A stretch of 64,000 bases of DNA from assembly GCF_017642925.1 (NCBI RefSeq), contig NZ_JAEPOL010000007.1, positions 62,001-126,000 of the forward strand. The letters are read 5' to 3'. Under the pieces are notes generated by a model, which made no database searches, was not told the DNA's origin, and was given only the letters and a program-made list of their open reading frames with translations. Below are positions 1 through 10,811 of the stretch, one piece after another. Every line of letters starts with the position of its first letter. Position 1 is the first letter of the stretch. This DNA comes from Maricaulis sp. GTDB taxonomy: Bacteria; Pseudomonadota; Alphaproteobacteria; Caulobacterales; Maricaulaceae. A program made the translations under genes and the position numbers.

Positions 1-2
1 CG

Positions 3-395
3 GCCCGCGCGGAAGGCGACATGACGCGCTATCCGCTGAAGGAAAAGAAAAAGCCCAAACCGGTGCGCCTCGGTACGGCCTGGCTGGTCAGGGGCGAGCA
101 GGGACTCTGGCTGCGCCGGCGGCCCGACAAGGGCCTGCTCGGCGGCATGGTCGAAGTGCCCTCGACGTCCTGGGCGGAGGGGCCGCCGGATGAAGCCCCA
201 CCCTTCAAGGCAGACTGGGTCTCGCGCGGCGAGGTGCGCCACGTCTTCACCCATTTCGAACTCCGGCTCGACGTGCGCGAAACCACCCCCGCCCCGGACT
301 GGCAACCGGAAGACGGCTACTGGGCCGCCGAAGACCAGCTCGACAACCAGGCCCTGCCCAGCGTCATGCGCAAGGTGGTCAAGCTGAGGCGATAA
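3..395 (+). CDS. mutY: A/G-specific adenine glycosylase MutY, C-terminal part
   Basis: The frame is open to the left edge, so only the last ~130 residues are present. They match the C-terminal Nudix-like domain of MutY, which recognises 8-oxoG opposite the adenine that the enzyme removes. Visible signs are the linker rich in Lys and Pro, the segment GTAWLVRGEQGLWLRRRP, then RPDKGLLGGMVEVPS (the usual 'GLLGGLWEFP' region) and HVFTHFELRL, the typical end of MutY. The catalytic HhH domain and the Fe-S cluster lie outside the window. An internal ATG at 21 is not the true start. The gene ends in TAA at 393-395 and is followed by a long non-coding gap. Confidence 0.88.
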   Translation, partial: ARAEGDMTRYPLKEKKKPKPVRLGTAWLVRGEQGLWLRRRPDKGLLGGMVEVPSTSWAEGPPDEAPPFKADWVSRGEVRHVFTHFELRLDVRETTPAPDWQPEDGYWAAEDQLDNQALPSVMRKVVKLRR

Positions 396-448
396 GACGA
401 GCGCCGACCGGGGGGCTGAAGTGGCGACCATCCCCCAAACATCCCGCC

Positions 449-580
449 TTCTCCCGGCCGGACGCCCGGCGAAGGCCGGGCGGAGTGCCGGGATCTACGG
501 GAAACGCATCGCTTGAAATGACCTTCGGTCGGTCCCGGATCTGCGGCCTGCCTGCGCAGGCCTCCGTCCGGGAAAAATAA
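449..580. repeat. Dispersed intergenic repeat, copy 1 (inverted copy at 37526-37653)
   Basis: About 130 bases here are close to the reverse complement of 37526-37653; I estimate roughly nine in ten positions match by eye. Both copies contain the GC-rich palindrome with GGCCGGGCGGAGTGCCGGGA, the block GGGAAACGCATCGCTTGAAA and the end CTGCGCAGGC...CCGGGAAAAA. There is no open frame with coding character. It is a dispersed palindromic element in a non-coding gap. Confidence 0.8.
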
Positions 581-617
581 GGCGGTTGGAAGAGAGAGTG
601 AGAGTGCCGCACCAAGC

Positions 618-791
618 ACCGTCACCCTGACACCCGCTTTCGCGGGCGCAGGCTTCAGTCAGGGCCCAGTTCATAGGGCGCGGTGGCCGCGAGCTCGCAC
701 TTATCCCGCACATCGCCGCCGCTCGGACTGAGCCCGCCTCGCCCAAATCTCCCTTTACGATCTGGGTCCTGACTTTCGTCAGGATGACGGT
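618..791. repeat. REPIN/MITE-like inverted-repeat element, copy 1
   Basis: The element begins with ACCGTCACCCTGAC and ends with GTCCTGACTTTCGTCAGGATGACGGT, so its ends are imperfect inverted repeats. Its right half matches the reverse complement of the left half of the element at 37901-38052, which has perfect 30-bp arms. Each arm contains the small hairpin CTGACgaaaGTCAG. No transposase lies inside. This architecture is like a REP doublet or a small non-autonomous element. Confidence 0.7.
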
Positions 792-1455
792 TTGTGGGGC
801 GGATATCGGAAACTTATCCCCGCCCGCTCAACTGCGCGTATGCTCGCAGACGGTTTCCGGGATGGGAGGCATGAGCTCAGTCCCTTGTGCCCGGGAGCGA
901 GCGGAGCCTGTCCGCGCTGCGGTGTGACACCCGTGGTTCCGGCAGGGCCTCCCCGACGGGTCCGACGGCACTAAACGCCCGACCGGAGTACCTGTGGGGA
1001 TTGGAAACGGGGCGGAGACGGTCCGGGAAAACTCCGCGTGCGGGATGCCGGACGGTGTCACCCACACTCACATATGCGCACCCGATGCCCGACGGCATCC
1101 CGCACCCCTCTCATCGCTCCAGGGTTCTGCCCGTGGAGGGTTTCGTGCTGACACGCCTTTCCTCCCCATTCCATGGGGAGGTGGATCGCCGCAAGGCGGC
1201 GAGACGGAGGGGCGCCGCGTAGCGGCGATGTGTTTGAGACACGCTCCACCACCCTCCGGCGCACACGCGCCGGCCCCTTCGACCCGCGGCTGACGCCGCG
1301 GCCCACTTCCCCACGAGGTGGGGAAGAAAGAGCGCTACCGCTTTCCCCGGACTTGTCCGGGGTCTGGCGGCGTTTCAGATGCAGGCTCAGCCGGGCCCCG
1401 GCACAAGGCCGGGGGAAGTGGAGCGGACCGGGAAAAGGAGCGCTGTGGCGAGAAC
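792..1455. repeat. Non-coding stretch with a cluster of palindromes (1160-1440)
   Basis: No credible gene is present. From about 1160 there is a row of hairpins: CCTCCCCAttccaTGGGGAGG (1162-1182), a GATCGCCGCAAGGCGGCGA unit, CCGGCGCACACGCGCCGG, CCGCGGCTGACGCCGCGG, CTTCCCCACGAGGTGGGGAAG and CCCCGGACTTGTCCGGGG (1343-1360). Such palindrome strings are typical of intergenic repeats in this bacterial group. In 792-1150 I see no clear repeat partner, promoter or RNA signature. Confidence 0.6.
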
Positions 1456-2580
<1,125 letters not shown>

Positions 2581-2604
2581 CTATGGCTAACGGGCCGTTA
2601 AGCA

Positions 2605-3267
2605 TCAATCAAGTTTTCCACAGTCGGGCGCATCTGGGGATAACTCGGCGATTCGCAGGGCTTCGCGTACCGGCGCATAACTTGTTCTGTGGATCGGACA
2701 GGGGCCGAGGGCCATCAGGGCCTCGCGGTGGGCCTTGCTGGGATAGCCCTTGTGGCCTTCGAACCCGTAGCCGGCAAAGCGCCGGGCGGCTTCTTCCATC
2801 AGGGCATCACGCAGCGTTTTCGCGATGATCGACGCCGCGCCGATCGCCGGCTCACGGGCATCGCCCTTCACGATTGCCTCGGCCGGGCAGGGCAGGCCTT
2901 CGGGCACGCGATTGCCGTCGATCAGCACACGCTCGGGCCGCACGGGCAGTCGGGCGACAGCGCGGGCCATCGCCGTCATCGTGGCGTGAAGGATGTTCAG
3001 CCGGTCGATCTCGGCCGGCTCGGCAATGCCGATGCCCACCCAGGCCTTCTCGCGGATCTCGCGGGCCAGCGCCTCGCGACGCCGCGCCGTCAACGTTTTG
3101 GAATCGCCCAGTCCGGCGATCGGCCGGGTGGGGTCGAGGATGACGGCGGCGGTCACAACCGGCCCCGCAAGCGGCCCCCGGCCGGCCTCGTCAACGCCGG
3201 CGACGCGCATGTCTGCAGCGTTTTCCACAGCGTTAAGGCAATCCTTGTCTTTTGCTGAGAGGGTCAT
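2605..3267 (-). CDS. rnhB: Ribonuclease HII
   Basis: A 220-residue RNase HII, which cuts RNA at ribonucleotides embedded in DNA and in RNA-DNA hybrids. The signature [15 protein letters not shown] supplies the first two acidic ligands (about Asp26 and Glu27). VLIDGNRVP and the block [17 protein letters not shown]...[19 protein letters not shown] are typical of the family. The frame stays open far upstream, but that part overlaps the divergent gene at 3295 and has no family similarity, so ATG 3267 is the start. Only 27 bases separate the two divergent starts, so their promoters must overlap or lie inside the neighbouring gene. Confidence 0.95.
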   Translation of the reverse strand: MTLSAKDKDCLNAVENAADMRVAGVDEAGRGPLAGPVVTAAVILDPTRPIAGLGDSKTLTARRREALAREIREKAWVGIGIAEPAEIDRLNILHATMTAMARAVARLPVRPERVLIDGNRVPEGLPCPAEAIVKGDAREPAIGAASIIAKTLRDALMEEAARRFAGYGFEGHKGYPSKAHREALMALGPCPIHRTSYAPVREALRIAELSPDAPDCGKLD

Positions 3268-3294
3268 GGCCAAGCAGATCCTTCGAGGCGCCGA

Positions 3295-5727
3295 GTGTAT
3301 CGCGTTTTCTATTGCGTGACGGTCGAACACGACCTTCGGCTCGTCGCGGTTGCCGCCCTTTTGTGCGCCTTGTCGGCCTTTGCGGCCGTCGGGATGGCGC
3401 GCCGCGGGCAGTCGGCACCGGACGACCGGCAGTCCTTGTGGCTGATCGTGACCGGATTCGTCACGGGCGTCGGCATCTGGGGCACACACTTCGTCTCCAT
3501 GCTGGCCTATGAAGCGCCGGTGCCGGTCGAGTACGGCCTGTTCGGCACGGTTGGCTCGCTCCTGCTCGCCATCTTCGTGACCAGTTGCGGCTGGACCTAT
3601 GCCGTGCGCATGCCGCAGGCCTATGGCGCCCCGCTGGGCGGGGCTGTCGTCGGCGCCGGGATCGCGACCATGCACTTCATGGGCATCGACGCGATGAATG
3701 TCGGTGCAAACATCGTCTGGGACGCACCGCTGGTACTGGCTTCCATCGGGGCGGGCATGCTGTTTGCGGCGTCGAGCGCAACGGTTCTGGTCCGCGTGCG
3801 CAGCCTGGCAGGGCTGGCCGGCGCGGGTGCACTGCTCGTCCTGGGCGTGGTGAGCCTGCACTTCACGGCCATGACGGCGATGCAGCTGGTGCCGTCCGTT
3901 CCCGGCGTGCTCTACGACGCCGCGGTCTCTTCCAAACTGCTGGCCATTACCGTGGCGCTGGCCGTGGTCTTCGTGATCAGTGTCGGTCTGGCTGCAGCGG
4001 CGCTGGATGTCATTCTGGGCGCGCGCCGCCAGGCCGAGGCCATGCGTCTGCAGGCACTGGCCGATGCGACCTTCGAAGGCATTGCCGTCGTCCGCGAGGG
4101 CCTGGTGCGCGAGGTCAACGAGCCGCTGTGTGAAATGCTCAGCCTGCGGCGCACCGATCTCCTCGACATGCCGGTCAGCAAGCTGGCGCTCGACGCGGCG
4201 GCGATTTCAGCCCTGGCGGATATCGATGACACGCGGCCGGTGACCTGCCGTCTGCGCGGCCGCAATGGCGGGGGGCTGACGGTGCAGGTGCGGGCCCGCA
4301 AGATCGATTTCAGCGGCGAGGCGTCGGACGTGCTGGTTTTCCGGGATGTCTCCGCAGAGGAGCGGGTGCGGGCACGGATGACCCATCTGGCCCACCACGA
4401 CGCCCTGACGGGGCTGCCCAACCGGTTGCGTTTCCGCGAAGCCCTCGACGACGCCATCGAGGAGGCCTGGCAGAACGACACCATGGTCGCAGTGGTGATT
4501 TTCGATCTCGACCGGTTCAAGGAAGTCAATGACGTCCATGGCCATGCGACCGGGGACGCGCTGCTGAAAACGGTCGCCGAACGCATGCTCGATACGCTGC
4601 CGGACAAGGCGATCCCGGCGCGCCTGAGCGGCGATGAATTTGCTGTCCTGCTGCCGGACGTGTCCGGGCATGACGAGGTGCTCGGCACCGCACAGCGCGT
4701 GGTCGACCACATCGGCGTGCCGGTGGTCATCGACCAGTTGACGCTGAATGTCAGTGCGTCCGGCGGGGCGACGGTTTTCCCGCTCGATGGCGAGGATCCG
4801 GACAGGCTGATGAACCAGGCGGATCTGGCCCTCTATCATGCCAAGGGGCAGGGCCGGAACCAGGTGCGCGGCTTCGATCCCCAGCTTGGCCGGATGCTGC
4901 AGGAACGCCGCCTGCTGGAAGCCGACCTGGCCATGGCGATCGAGGACGAACTTCTGGAACTCCACTTCCAGCCCCAGGTGCGTCTCGGCGATGGCGCTAT
5001 CGTCGGTTACGAGGCGCTGGTGCGCTGGAATGACGAGAAGCGGGGCTATGTCTCGCCGGCCGAATTCGTGCAGATCGCCGAGGAAACCGGCCAGATCCTG
5101 AAAATGGGCGAATGGGTGATGCGCGCGGCTTGCCGGGAGGCGGTCAACTGGCCCGAAAGCCGCCGCGTTTCCGTCAATGTCAGCCCGGCGCAGTTCCGCC
5201 AGGGCAATCTCGTGCTCAGTGTCCAGCAGGCGCTGCGGGCGTCCGGTCTCGAACCGGGGCGCCTGGTGGTCGAGATCACAGAGGGTGTTCTCATCGACGA
5301 CGAGGCCCGGGCGCTGGAAGTCATGCAGGCGCTGAAGGATCTCGGCGTGCGTCTGGCGATCGACGATTTCGGGACGGGCTATTCCTCGCTGGCCTATCTG
5401 CGCACCTTCCCCTTCGACAAGATCAAGATCGACCGCTCCTTCATCACAGGGATCGAGGATGATCGCGAAGCACAGATCATCGTCCAGGCGACGATCGATC
5501 TGGCACGGGCGCTGGGTATCAGCGTCGTGGTGGAAGGCGTCGAGACGTTCGGTGAGCTCGCCGCGCTGGGCTGCCAGCCCGACCTCGTGCTGCAGGGCTT
5601 CCTGGTCTCGCGTCCGGTTTCACGCGGGCATGTGCCCGGTTTCGACAGCTTCTCGGCCGAACAGCGCCAGGCCATTGCCGACCAGGTCAATGGCGGCAGC
5701 GGCGACCTGCTGCGCGACCGCGCCTGA
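3295..5727 (+). CDS. MHYT-PAS-GGDEF-EAL cyclic-di-GMP signalling protein
   Basis: An 810-residue inner-membrane sensor. The N-terminus (about 1-245) is a MHYT domain of several helices with repeated motifs [17 protein letters not shown] and [10 protein letters not shown], thought to bind a metal and sense a diatomic gas. A PAS-like part (about 250-355) follows. Next come a diguanylate cyclase domain with SGDEF at 445-449 and a phosphodiesterase domain with YEALVRW (EAL at 573-575), plus the later [10 protein letters not shown] and KIDRSFI motifs. The first Gly of GGDEF is Ser, which is common in this architecture, and I see no RxxD inhibitory site before it. The EAL side looks complete, so net c-di-GMP hydrolysis is likely (inference). 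Start is GTG 3295, preceded by a GAGG element. Confidence 0.93.
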   Translation: MYRVFYCVTVEHDLRLVAVAALLCALSAFAAVGMARRGQSAPDDRQSLWLIVTGFVTGVGIWGTHFVSMLAYEAPVPVEYGLFGTVGSLLLAIFVTSCGWTYAVRMPQAYGAPLGGAVVGAGIATMHFMGIDAMNVGANIVWDAPLVLASIGAGMLFAASSATVLVRVRSLAGLAGAGALLVLGVVSLHFTAMTAMQLVPSVPGVLYDAAVSSKLLAITVALAVVFVISVGLAAAALDVILGARRQAEAMRLQALADATFEGIAVVREGLVREVNEPLCEMLSLRRTDLLDMPVSKLALDAAAISALADIDDTRPVTCRLRGRNGGGLTVQVRARKIDFSGEASDVLVFRDVSAEERVRARMTHLAHHDALTGLPNRLRFREALDDAIEEAWQNDTMVAVVIFDLDRFKEVNDVHGHATGDALLKTVAERMLDTLPDKAIPARLSGDEFAVLLPDVSGHDEVLGTAQRVVDHIGVPVVIDQLTLNVSASGGATVFPLDGEDPDRLMNQADLALYHAKGQGRNQVRGFDPQLGRMLQERRLLEADLAMAIEDELLELHFQPQVRLGDGAIVGYEALVRWNDEKRGYVSPAEFVQIAEETGQILKMGEWVMRAACREAVNWPESRRVSVNVSPAQFRQGNLVLSVQQALRASGLEPGRLVVEITEGVLIDDEARALEVMQALKDLGVRLAIDDFGTGYSSLAYLRTFPFDKIKIDRSFITGIEDDREAQIIVQATIDLARALGISVVVEGVETFGELAALGCQPDLVLQGFLVSRPVSRGHVPGFDSFSAEQRQAIADQVNGGSGDLLRDRA

Positions 5728-5728
5728 T

Positions 5729-6571
5729 CTAGCGCGGCACTTTCTCAGCCTTGCGCGTCGGACCGCCGCGCATCACACGGTACCAGAACAGGATTGCGCC
5801 GATCGGTACGCCAAGCTCCAGTATGACGGGCTCGACCGGGGAGGCATCGACAAAACTGGCGCCGAAGAAGGCGATCTCCAGAAACCGGAAGTAGACGCCG
5901 GCTTCCGATGAGGAAATGCCGGGTGCTACCAGATACCAGGCCTCGCTGGTCCAGTTGAAGCCGAACACCGGGAAGCCGGCGATGATGAAGAGCGGCCACA
6001 GGATACGCCGCTTGATCCGCCGGAAGCGGAAGGTTGCAATCAGCGTGATTACAATAAAGACGAAATTTGCCAGTACGGCTGCCAGGGAAGCCAGGCGGAC
6101 CGGCGTCATCGTCCCGTCCGTGAAGGAAATGCCCGGGTTGGGCTGGAACGCATAGGCGTTGACGTGATGCAACGCCCAGGGCTGTTCGCCGGTTCGGGTA
6201 AAGGTCAGATCGATCCTCACATGCTCGGCTCCGGTCCGCGTGATGTAGACGAGCGATTGGTTGTCGAGTGACTGGCCCCCGACAACCTGCGAACGCGAGC
6301 GATGGGCGCCTGCCAGTTCCGGCGTATCGAGCCATTCACCGGCCGGCATCCCGGCGAGGAACGCGTCAAGCCTGCCCCGGAATTCCTCCGTGTCTGCCCA
6401 GTCCCCGAAATGCGTGATCAGGGCTTCGGTATCCCGACCTTCCATGGCCTCGAGCACGCTCGTGCGCGTCTCGCGCAGGTCTTCGGCGACGAAGTTTTCA
6501 TACAGATCCGACTTGCGGCAGCTGGCCAGACCAGCTGCCAGTACGAGCACCAGGCACACGAACAGGCGCAT
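5729..6571 (-). CDS. Predicted lipoprotein with C-terminal membrane helices, unknown function
   Basis: A 280-residue protein that I do not recognise. It starts MRLFVCLVLVLAAGLASC, a lipoprotein signal with lipobox LASC. A soluble part of ~150 residues follows, with the look of a DUF3887-like or NTF2-like fold (helical start SDLYENFVAEDLRETRTS, then strands such as IDLTFTRTGEQPWALHHV), but this is only an impression. The last ~110 residues contain about three hydrophobic helices. ATG 6571 follows GGGGGATATGGA, a good ribosome site. The gene converges on the c-di-GMP protein, with one base between the stops. Confidence 0.7.
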   Translation of the reverse strand: MRLFVCLVLVLAAGLASCRKSDLYENFVAEDLRETRTSVLEAMEGRDTEALITHFGDWADTEEFRGRLDAFLAGMPAGEWLDTPELAGAHRSRSQVVGGQSLDNQSLVYITRTGAEHVRIDLTFTRTGEQPWALHHVNAYAFQPNPGISFTDGTMTPVRLASLAAVLANFVFIVITLIATFRFRRIKRRILWPLFIIAGFPVFGFNWTSEAWYLVAPGISSSEAGVYFRFLEIAFFGASFVDASPVEPVILELGVPIGAILFWYRVMRGGPTRKAEKVPR

Positions 6572-6645
6572 TCCATATCCCCCAGACTTGGACGAACAAG
6601 GAGCGTGTTTTGCGGCTTGTTTGCAAGCTTTGGTTTTCGTCAGGC

Positions 6646-7800
6646 TCAGAAAAGACTTGGTTGACCGGCTGAGCCGAGAGGGCGTTCGAATTTGGAAAAG
6701 TCGAGTTCGGTGCGCGGTGCGGTCAGGCGGTATCGGCGTATGGCAGCGCGCACGCGGTTGACGATCAGCTCGGCGAGCGGGCCCTGGCCGCGGCCGCGCG
6801 TGCCCCATTGCGGATCGTAGTCACGCCCGCCGCGCATCTGGCGGATCAGCGACATGACGCGTCCGGCCGCATCGGGCCGGGCCGTCTGCAGCCATTCGCG
6901 GAACAGGTCCTTGATCTCGAGCGGCAGGCGCAGCAGCACGTAGGACGCGTTCACCGCGCCGGCCTCGGCGCCGGCCTTGAAGACCGCCTCGATCTCGTTG
7001 TCGTTGAGGGCGGGAATAATCGGCGCCATCATCAGCGTGACCGGCAGGCCGGCCTCCGAGAGACCCCGGATGGCGTCGAGCCGGCGGTGCGGCGCTGCCG
7101 CACGCGGCTCCATGTCCCGGGCCAGACGCCGGTCGAGCGTGGTGACGGAAATCGCACCCTTTGCGAGGCCGTCGGCGGCCATCGGTCCGAGAATGTCCAG
7201 ATCGCGCAGGACAAGCGCCGACTTGGTGATGAAGCTGACCGGGTGCCGGTAGCGGGCGAAGACTTTCAGGATTTCCCGCGTGTGCTGCAGGCGGCGCTCG
7301 ACCGGCTGCCAGGCGTCGGTATTGGCACCGATCACGATCGGTTTGGGCCGATAGCCCGGCCGGTTGAAGAAGGCCTCCAGCAAGGCCGGCCCGTCGGGTT
7401 TGGCGAAGATCACGCTTTCGAAGTCGAGGCCCGGTGAATAGCCCCAATAGGCATGGCTGGGCCGGGCATAGCAGTAGATGCAACCATGCTCGCAGCCGCG
7501 ATAGGGGTTGATCGACTGGTCGAAGGAGATGTCGGGTGAGCTGTTGGTCGCGACGATGGACCGCGACGCATCCTTCAGGATGGTCGTTCCAAGGCGCGGC
7601 GCCGGCGCATCCGCCTCGGTCCATCCGTCATCGAAGGCTTCGCGGGCAAAGGCCTCGTACCGGCCCGATGCGTTAGACCGAGCGCCCCGGCCCCGGACGC
7701 CGGCCCCCGGGGCGGTGGGGGATCCGGCAGAGGGGGCCGCCTGAGGGGCGTTTAGGGCGTAGCCACCTGGGCGCTCGGTCATGAGCGCACTATGACTCAT
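6646..7800 (-). CDS. Radical SAM protein of the PA0069 / SplB-like family
   Basis: A 384-residue radical SAM enzyme. The cluster motif is CEHGCIYCYA (CxxxCxxC) in the context SINPYRGCEHGCIYCYARP, diagnostic for the PA0069 family, which is related to spore photoproduct lyase and is of unknown substrate. Other family blocks are FAKPDGPALLEAFF, IGANTDAWQPVER, TKSALVLRDLDIL and APIIPALNDNEIEAV. The N-terminal ~60 residues are low complexity. ATG 7800 gives the longest frame; ATG 7782 is also possible, and neither has a strong ribosome site. The C-terminus SAGQPSLF is the typical end of this family. Confidence 0.88.
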   Translation of the reverse strand: MSHSALMTERPGGYALNAPQAAPSAGSPTAPGAGVRGRGARSNASGRYEAFAREAFDDGWTEADAPAPRLGTTILKDASRSIVATNSSPDISFDQSINPYRGCEHGCIYCYARPSHAYWGYSPGLDFESVIFAKPDGPALLEAFFNRPGYRPKPIVIGANTDAWQPVERRLQHTREILKVFARYRHPVSFITKSALVLRDLDILGPMAADGLAKGAISVTTLDRRLARDMEPRAAAPHRRLDAIRGLSEAGLPVTLMMAPIIPALNDNEIEAVFKAGAEAGAVNASYVLLRLPLEIKDLFREWLQTARPDAAGRVMSLIRQMRGGRDYDPQWGTRGRGQGPLAELIVNRVRAAIRRYRLTAPRTELDFSKFERPLGSAGQPSLF

Positions 7801-7862
7801 AACGAGAACAAATCAAGAACAAATTTCGGGCCGAACCCGAAAAAAGTGGAAGGCGGGCCGGG

Positions 7863-9023
7863 TCAGCCCACCTTCCGCAGGTCAACCAGGAAGCTGGAGA
7901 TATTGTCTCGCAGCGTGTTCAGGCTGCGTTCCTGGCGCAGGAGGATGTCGGTCGAGCTGATCACCGTTTCGACCGAGGCCTGGGTGGACTCGGTGGCGGA
8001 GTGAACCACACCGATACCGCTGGAAACCTCGCCGGTTCCGGTGGCGGCCTCGTTGACATTGCGGGCGATCTCGCTGGTCGCGGCGCTTTGCTCGGTGACG
8101 GCGGCGGCGATGGCATTGCACGCCGTATTGATGTCCTCGATCGCCGAGGAGATCACGGAATTGGCCGACACCGCGCCGGTCATGGTGCGCTGCAGGTCCT
8201 GGATCTGGTGGCCGATATCGTCCGTCGCCTGGGCGGTCTGGCCGGCCAGCGTCTTTACTTCCTGGGCGACGATGGCGAAGCCCTTGCCGGCCTCGCCCGC
8301 CCGGGCCGCTTCGATGGTCGCGTTCAGCGCGAGCAGGTTGGTCTGGTCGGCAATGGCCTCGATCAGGCGAACGACATCGCCGATCTTGCCGGTCACGCCG
8401 GTCAGGCCCTCGATCGTCGCATTCATCGCCCGCGACTTCTCGACAGCACCCGCGGCAAGGTCAGCCGAGCTGACCACCTGGCGATTGATCTCGGAGATCG
8501 AGGAGGTGAGCTCTTCTGCCGAAGCCGCGATGCTTTGCATGTTCGTGGATGCCTGTTCGGCGCCGGCCGCGGCGCTGGTGCAGCGCTCGGAGGCATCGCT
8601 GGAGCGGGCATAGAGCTGGTCTGCAGTCTCGCGCAGGGAGCCGATCGTGTCCGACACCTTGTCCATGACATCTGCCAGTTGCGCTTCCAGGCCACCGGCC
8701 AGTTCGATGAAACTCTCATGGCGGGATTTGATACCGAAGAGCGTCGTGTTCACGGCCTGCGCGGCATTGCGGAAGGAGCCGACCATGCCGGTTTCCGGGA
8801 TCAGGCGGAAGTGCTTGTTCTTGCGGACATACTCGACGCAGGTCTGGCTTTCGCGCAGATAGGCGTCGGTGCGGTCGATCAGAAGATTGATGGCCAGTTC
8901 CAGCTCCGCGATCTCGGCATCGTCGGACACGCCGATGATACGCTTCTCGAAATCGCCTTCGGCGACGGCACGGACAATGGCGGCAGCGCGGCGGATGGCC
9001 TTGCGTTCCTTGGTGACGAACAT
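7863..9023 (-). CDS. Soluble methyl-accepting chemotaxis protein
   Basis: A 386-residue chemoreceptor with no transmembrane segment. Residues 1-60 resemble a HAMP-like helical region. The long coiled coil contains the signalling hairpin [20 protein letters not shown] followed by [13 protein letters not shown], which contacts CheA and CheW. It lies 11 bases after the stop of the PAS gene at 9035, and its ribosome site GGAGC sits in that gap. The two probably form one receptor unit, with PAS sensing in trans and the MCP module signalling, like Aer split over two genes (inference). No C-terminal CheR-binding pentapeptide is visible. Confidence 0.9.
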   Translation of the reverse strand: MFVTKERKAIRRAAAIVRAVAEGDFEKRIIGVSDDAEIAELELAINLLIDRTDAYLRESQTCVEYVRKNKHFRLIPETGMVGSFRNAAQAVNTTLFGIKSRHESFIELAGGLEAQLADVMDKVSDTIGSLRETADQLYARSSDASERCTSAAAGAEQASTNMQSIAASAEELTSSISEINRQVVSSADLAAGAVEKSRAMNATIEGLTGVTGKIGDVVRLIEAIADQTNLLALNATIEAARAGEAGKGFAIVAQEVKTLAGQTAQATDDIGHQIQDLQRTMTGAVSANSVISSAIEDINTACNAIAAAVTEQSAATSEIARNVNEAATGTGEVSSGIGVVHSATESTQASVETVISSTDILLRQERSLNTLRDNISSFLVDLRKVG

Positions 9024-9034
9024 TGAACGGGCTC

Positions 9035-9586
9035 CTAGCGATCACCGCGACGCTGGCCCTGGCCGAGCGTGCAGATGAATTCGTCGTATTCGAGGCCAAG
9101 GTCGGCCAGGTGGCGGGTCAGCTTGTCGGTGGAGGCGGCGAGACCCTGTTTGGCATTCTCGTGCCGGGCCTCTTCCTCGCGCAGGGCGGCGTAGAGCGGG
9201 ATCACCTCTTCATTGAGGATGCGCTCTTCCGGTTTGCGGCGGTTGGAGTGGTATCCGACAATCTCGCCGGCATCGTTGAAGCTGGGCGTGACGTGGGCAT
9301 AGACCCAGTAGTGATCGCCATTGGTGGCGCGATTGATCACATAGGCGAAAATCTCGTTTCCGCCCTGGATCGTCTCCCAGAACATCTTGAAGATGCAGCG
9401 CGGCATGTCCGGGTGCCGGATAAAACTGTGCGGCTGACCGAGGGACTGTTTCTCGGTGACGTTCGACAATTGCTGGAAGATGTCGTTGGCGTAGGTGATG
9501 CGGCCTTTCAGGTCCGTCTTCGTGACGATGACCTGGTCCTTGTCGAACCGGCGCTCGACGCCTGTGAGATGCGTGTCCCGGGGCAT
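9035..9586 (-). CDS. PAS-domain protein, sensor partner of the adjacent chemoreceptor
   Basis: A 183-residue protein that is mainly one PAS domain (about 15-125) of the Aer type. Typical blocks are [20 protein letters not shown], the start of the fold and its first conserved Asn, then [24 protein letters not shown] and [26 protein letters not shown] and FWETI are hallmarks of Aer-like PAS domains, which often bind FAD and report redox state. A helical tail of ~50 residues follows. The chemoreceptor gene starts 11 bases downstream. ATG 9586 is used; an AGGAAGG element lies somewhat far upstream. Confidence 0.87.
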   Translation of the reverse strand: MPRDTHLTGVERRFDKDQVIVTKTDLKGRITYANDIFQQLSNVTEKQSLGQPHSFIRHPDMPRCIFKMFWETIQGGNEIFAYVINRATNGDHYWVYAHVTPSFNDAGEIVGYHSNRRKPEERILNEEVIPLYAALREEEARHENAKQGLAASTDKLTRHLADLGLEYDEFICTLGQGQRRGDR

Positions 9587-9802
9587 GAGGAAAGAGCCTT
9601 CCTGCTCAAGAGTACGGCCGGGCCCGGCAAGCCGGATTGGGGCCAGATTTCGCGGAAGACCGTCGCGCTTTTAGGGTTAATCAACGGTTGCGGATCGGAG
9701 GTCATAATAGTTTATTACAAGCGTGGGCTGCATCACAAATCCATCCCTTTTCTCTTGCTTTTCAAATCGTTGAAGGGGCCGCACACGGAATGCGTGCTGC
9801 AT
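9587..9802. other. Short intergenic region, no feature recognised
   Basis: This gap separates the PAS gene from the 3' end of the glycosylase gene on the same strand. It contains an AT-rich patch around 9700-9770 (AATAGTTTATTACAAG), which could hold the promoter of the PAS-receptor pair. I see no gene. Confidence 0.4.
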
Positions 9803-10675
9803 CTAGCCCGCGAGCCGGCCTTCCAGGGCCAGCATGTCCTGCCACGCTAGACGCTTCTCCGGTGGCCGCCGGAGCAGGTAGGAGGGATGGAAGACGGGCA
9901 GGACCGGAATGGTTCGGCCTGCCGGCTCGCCTGCCGCATCCCGCACGGCATACTCGCCCCACTGGCCGCGCAGCCGGGTGATCCCGGTTGATGTCCGCAT
10001 CAGGGACTGGGCGGAGATACCGCCGGCGACGACGAGAATGTCTGGTGCCTTGAGAGCGATGTGCCGTTCGATGAAGGGCAGGCACATCGTGATCTCTTCC
10101 TGGGTCGGCGTGCGATTACCGGGCGGCCGCCAGTTCAGGATGTTGGAAATATACAGATCGTCCGGCCCCAGACCGATCGATGCGAACATGCGGTCCAGCA
10201 ATTGCCCGGACCGGCCGACAAAGGGCAGGCCCTGTTCGTCCTCTTCCTTGCCGGGCGCTTCTCCGACCACCATGATCCGTGCTTCGCGATTGCCGCGGGC
10301 GAAAACCGTGTTGCGGGCGGTGCGCTTGAGCGGGCAGCCCTCGAATTGCGCAATGGCGGCCTGCAGGGCATCCAGAGTTGAGGCGCCGGCCGCGAGTTCG
10401 CGTGCTGAAGGGCCATCATCGGATGCCTGGCCGTAGCCGGCTGCCCGCGCGGCTGCCGCGGTGGCGGTGCGCTGGGGCGCAGCCTGTTGCGTGTCGCGGA
10501 CAGTGGCGGGTGTTGTCGAGGGTGCCGTCCGGCCACGCGCCGCGCCGGCCGCCGGCGCAGGCCGGGGCCTCTGGACCGGAGCATCAAGCTCGATCCCGGC
10601 TTCCTCCCACCACGCGATCAGGGCCTTGAGAGCCTTTTCGTCGTGCGGGTCGAGTGTGGCACCAGGGTTGGACAT
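9803..10675 (-). CDS. Uracil-DNA glycosylase, family 4 type
   Basis: A 290-residue member of the family 4 uracil-DNA glycosylase / SPO1 polymerase-related superfamily. The active-site motif is VVGEAPGKEEDEQGLPFVG, then SGQLLDRMF, and the C-terminal motif FHPSYLLRRPPEKR. The first ~100 residues are a low-complexity Pro/Ala-rich extension. Classical family 4 enzymes use four cysteines for a 4Fe-4S cluster. By eye alignment two are kept (in EGCPLKRT and TMCLPF), while the other two positions hold Phe (FEGC) and Trp (NWRPPGNRTP). The cluster is therefore probably absent or altered. It reads divergently from etfD with 136 bases between starts. Confidence 0.88.
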   Translation of the reverse strand: MSNPGATLDPHDEKALKALIAWWEEAGIELDAPVQRPRPAPAAGAARGRTAPSTTPATVRDTQQAAPQRTATAAAARAAGYGQASDDGPSARELAAGASTLDALQAAIAQFEGCPLKRTARNTVFARGNREARIMVVGEAPGKEEDEQGLPFVGRSGQLLDRMFASIGLGPDDLYISNILNWRPPGNRTPTQEEITMCLPFIERHIALKAPDILVVAGGISAQSLMRTSTGITRLRGQWGEYAVRDAAGEPAGRTIPVLPVFHPSYLLRRPPEKRLAWQDMLALEGRLAG

Positions 10676-10811
10676 GGCTTACGCGTACGTCAACGTAATA
10701 ACTTTGATCCGGACAGCCGGACACGCTAGATGGGTATTCGATCCTAAGGTATGACCGAAGGCCTGCAAGCGGGGCAGTGCTGAAACCGATGAGAAAAGAG
10801 TGGGAGCTGGA

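Noticed and set aside
3268-3861. N-terminal extension of the RNase HII frame
   Set aside because: It overlaps the well-supported divergent MHYT gene and has no similarity; ATG 3267 gives the normal length.
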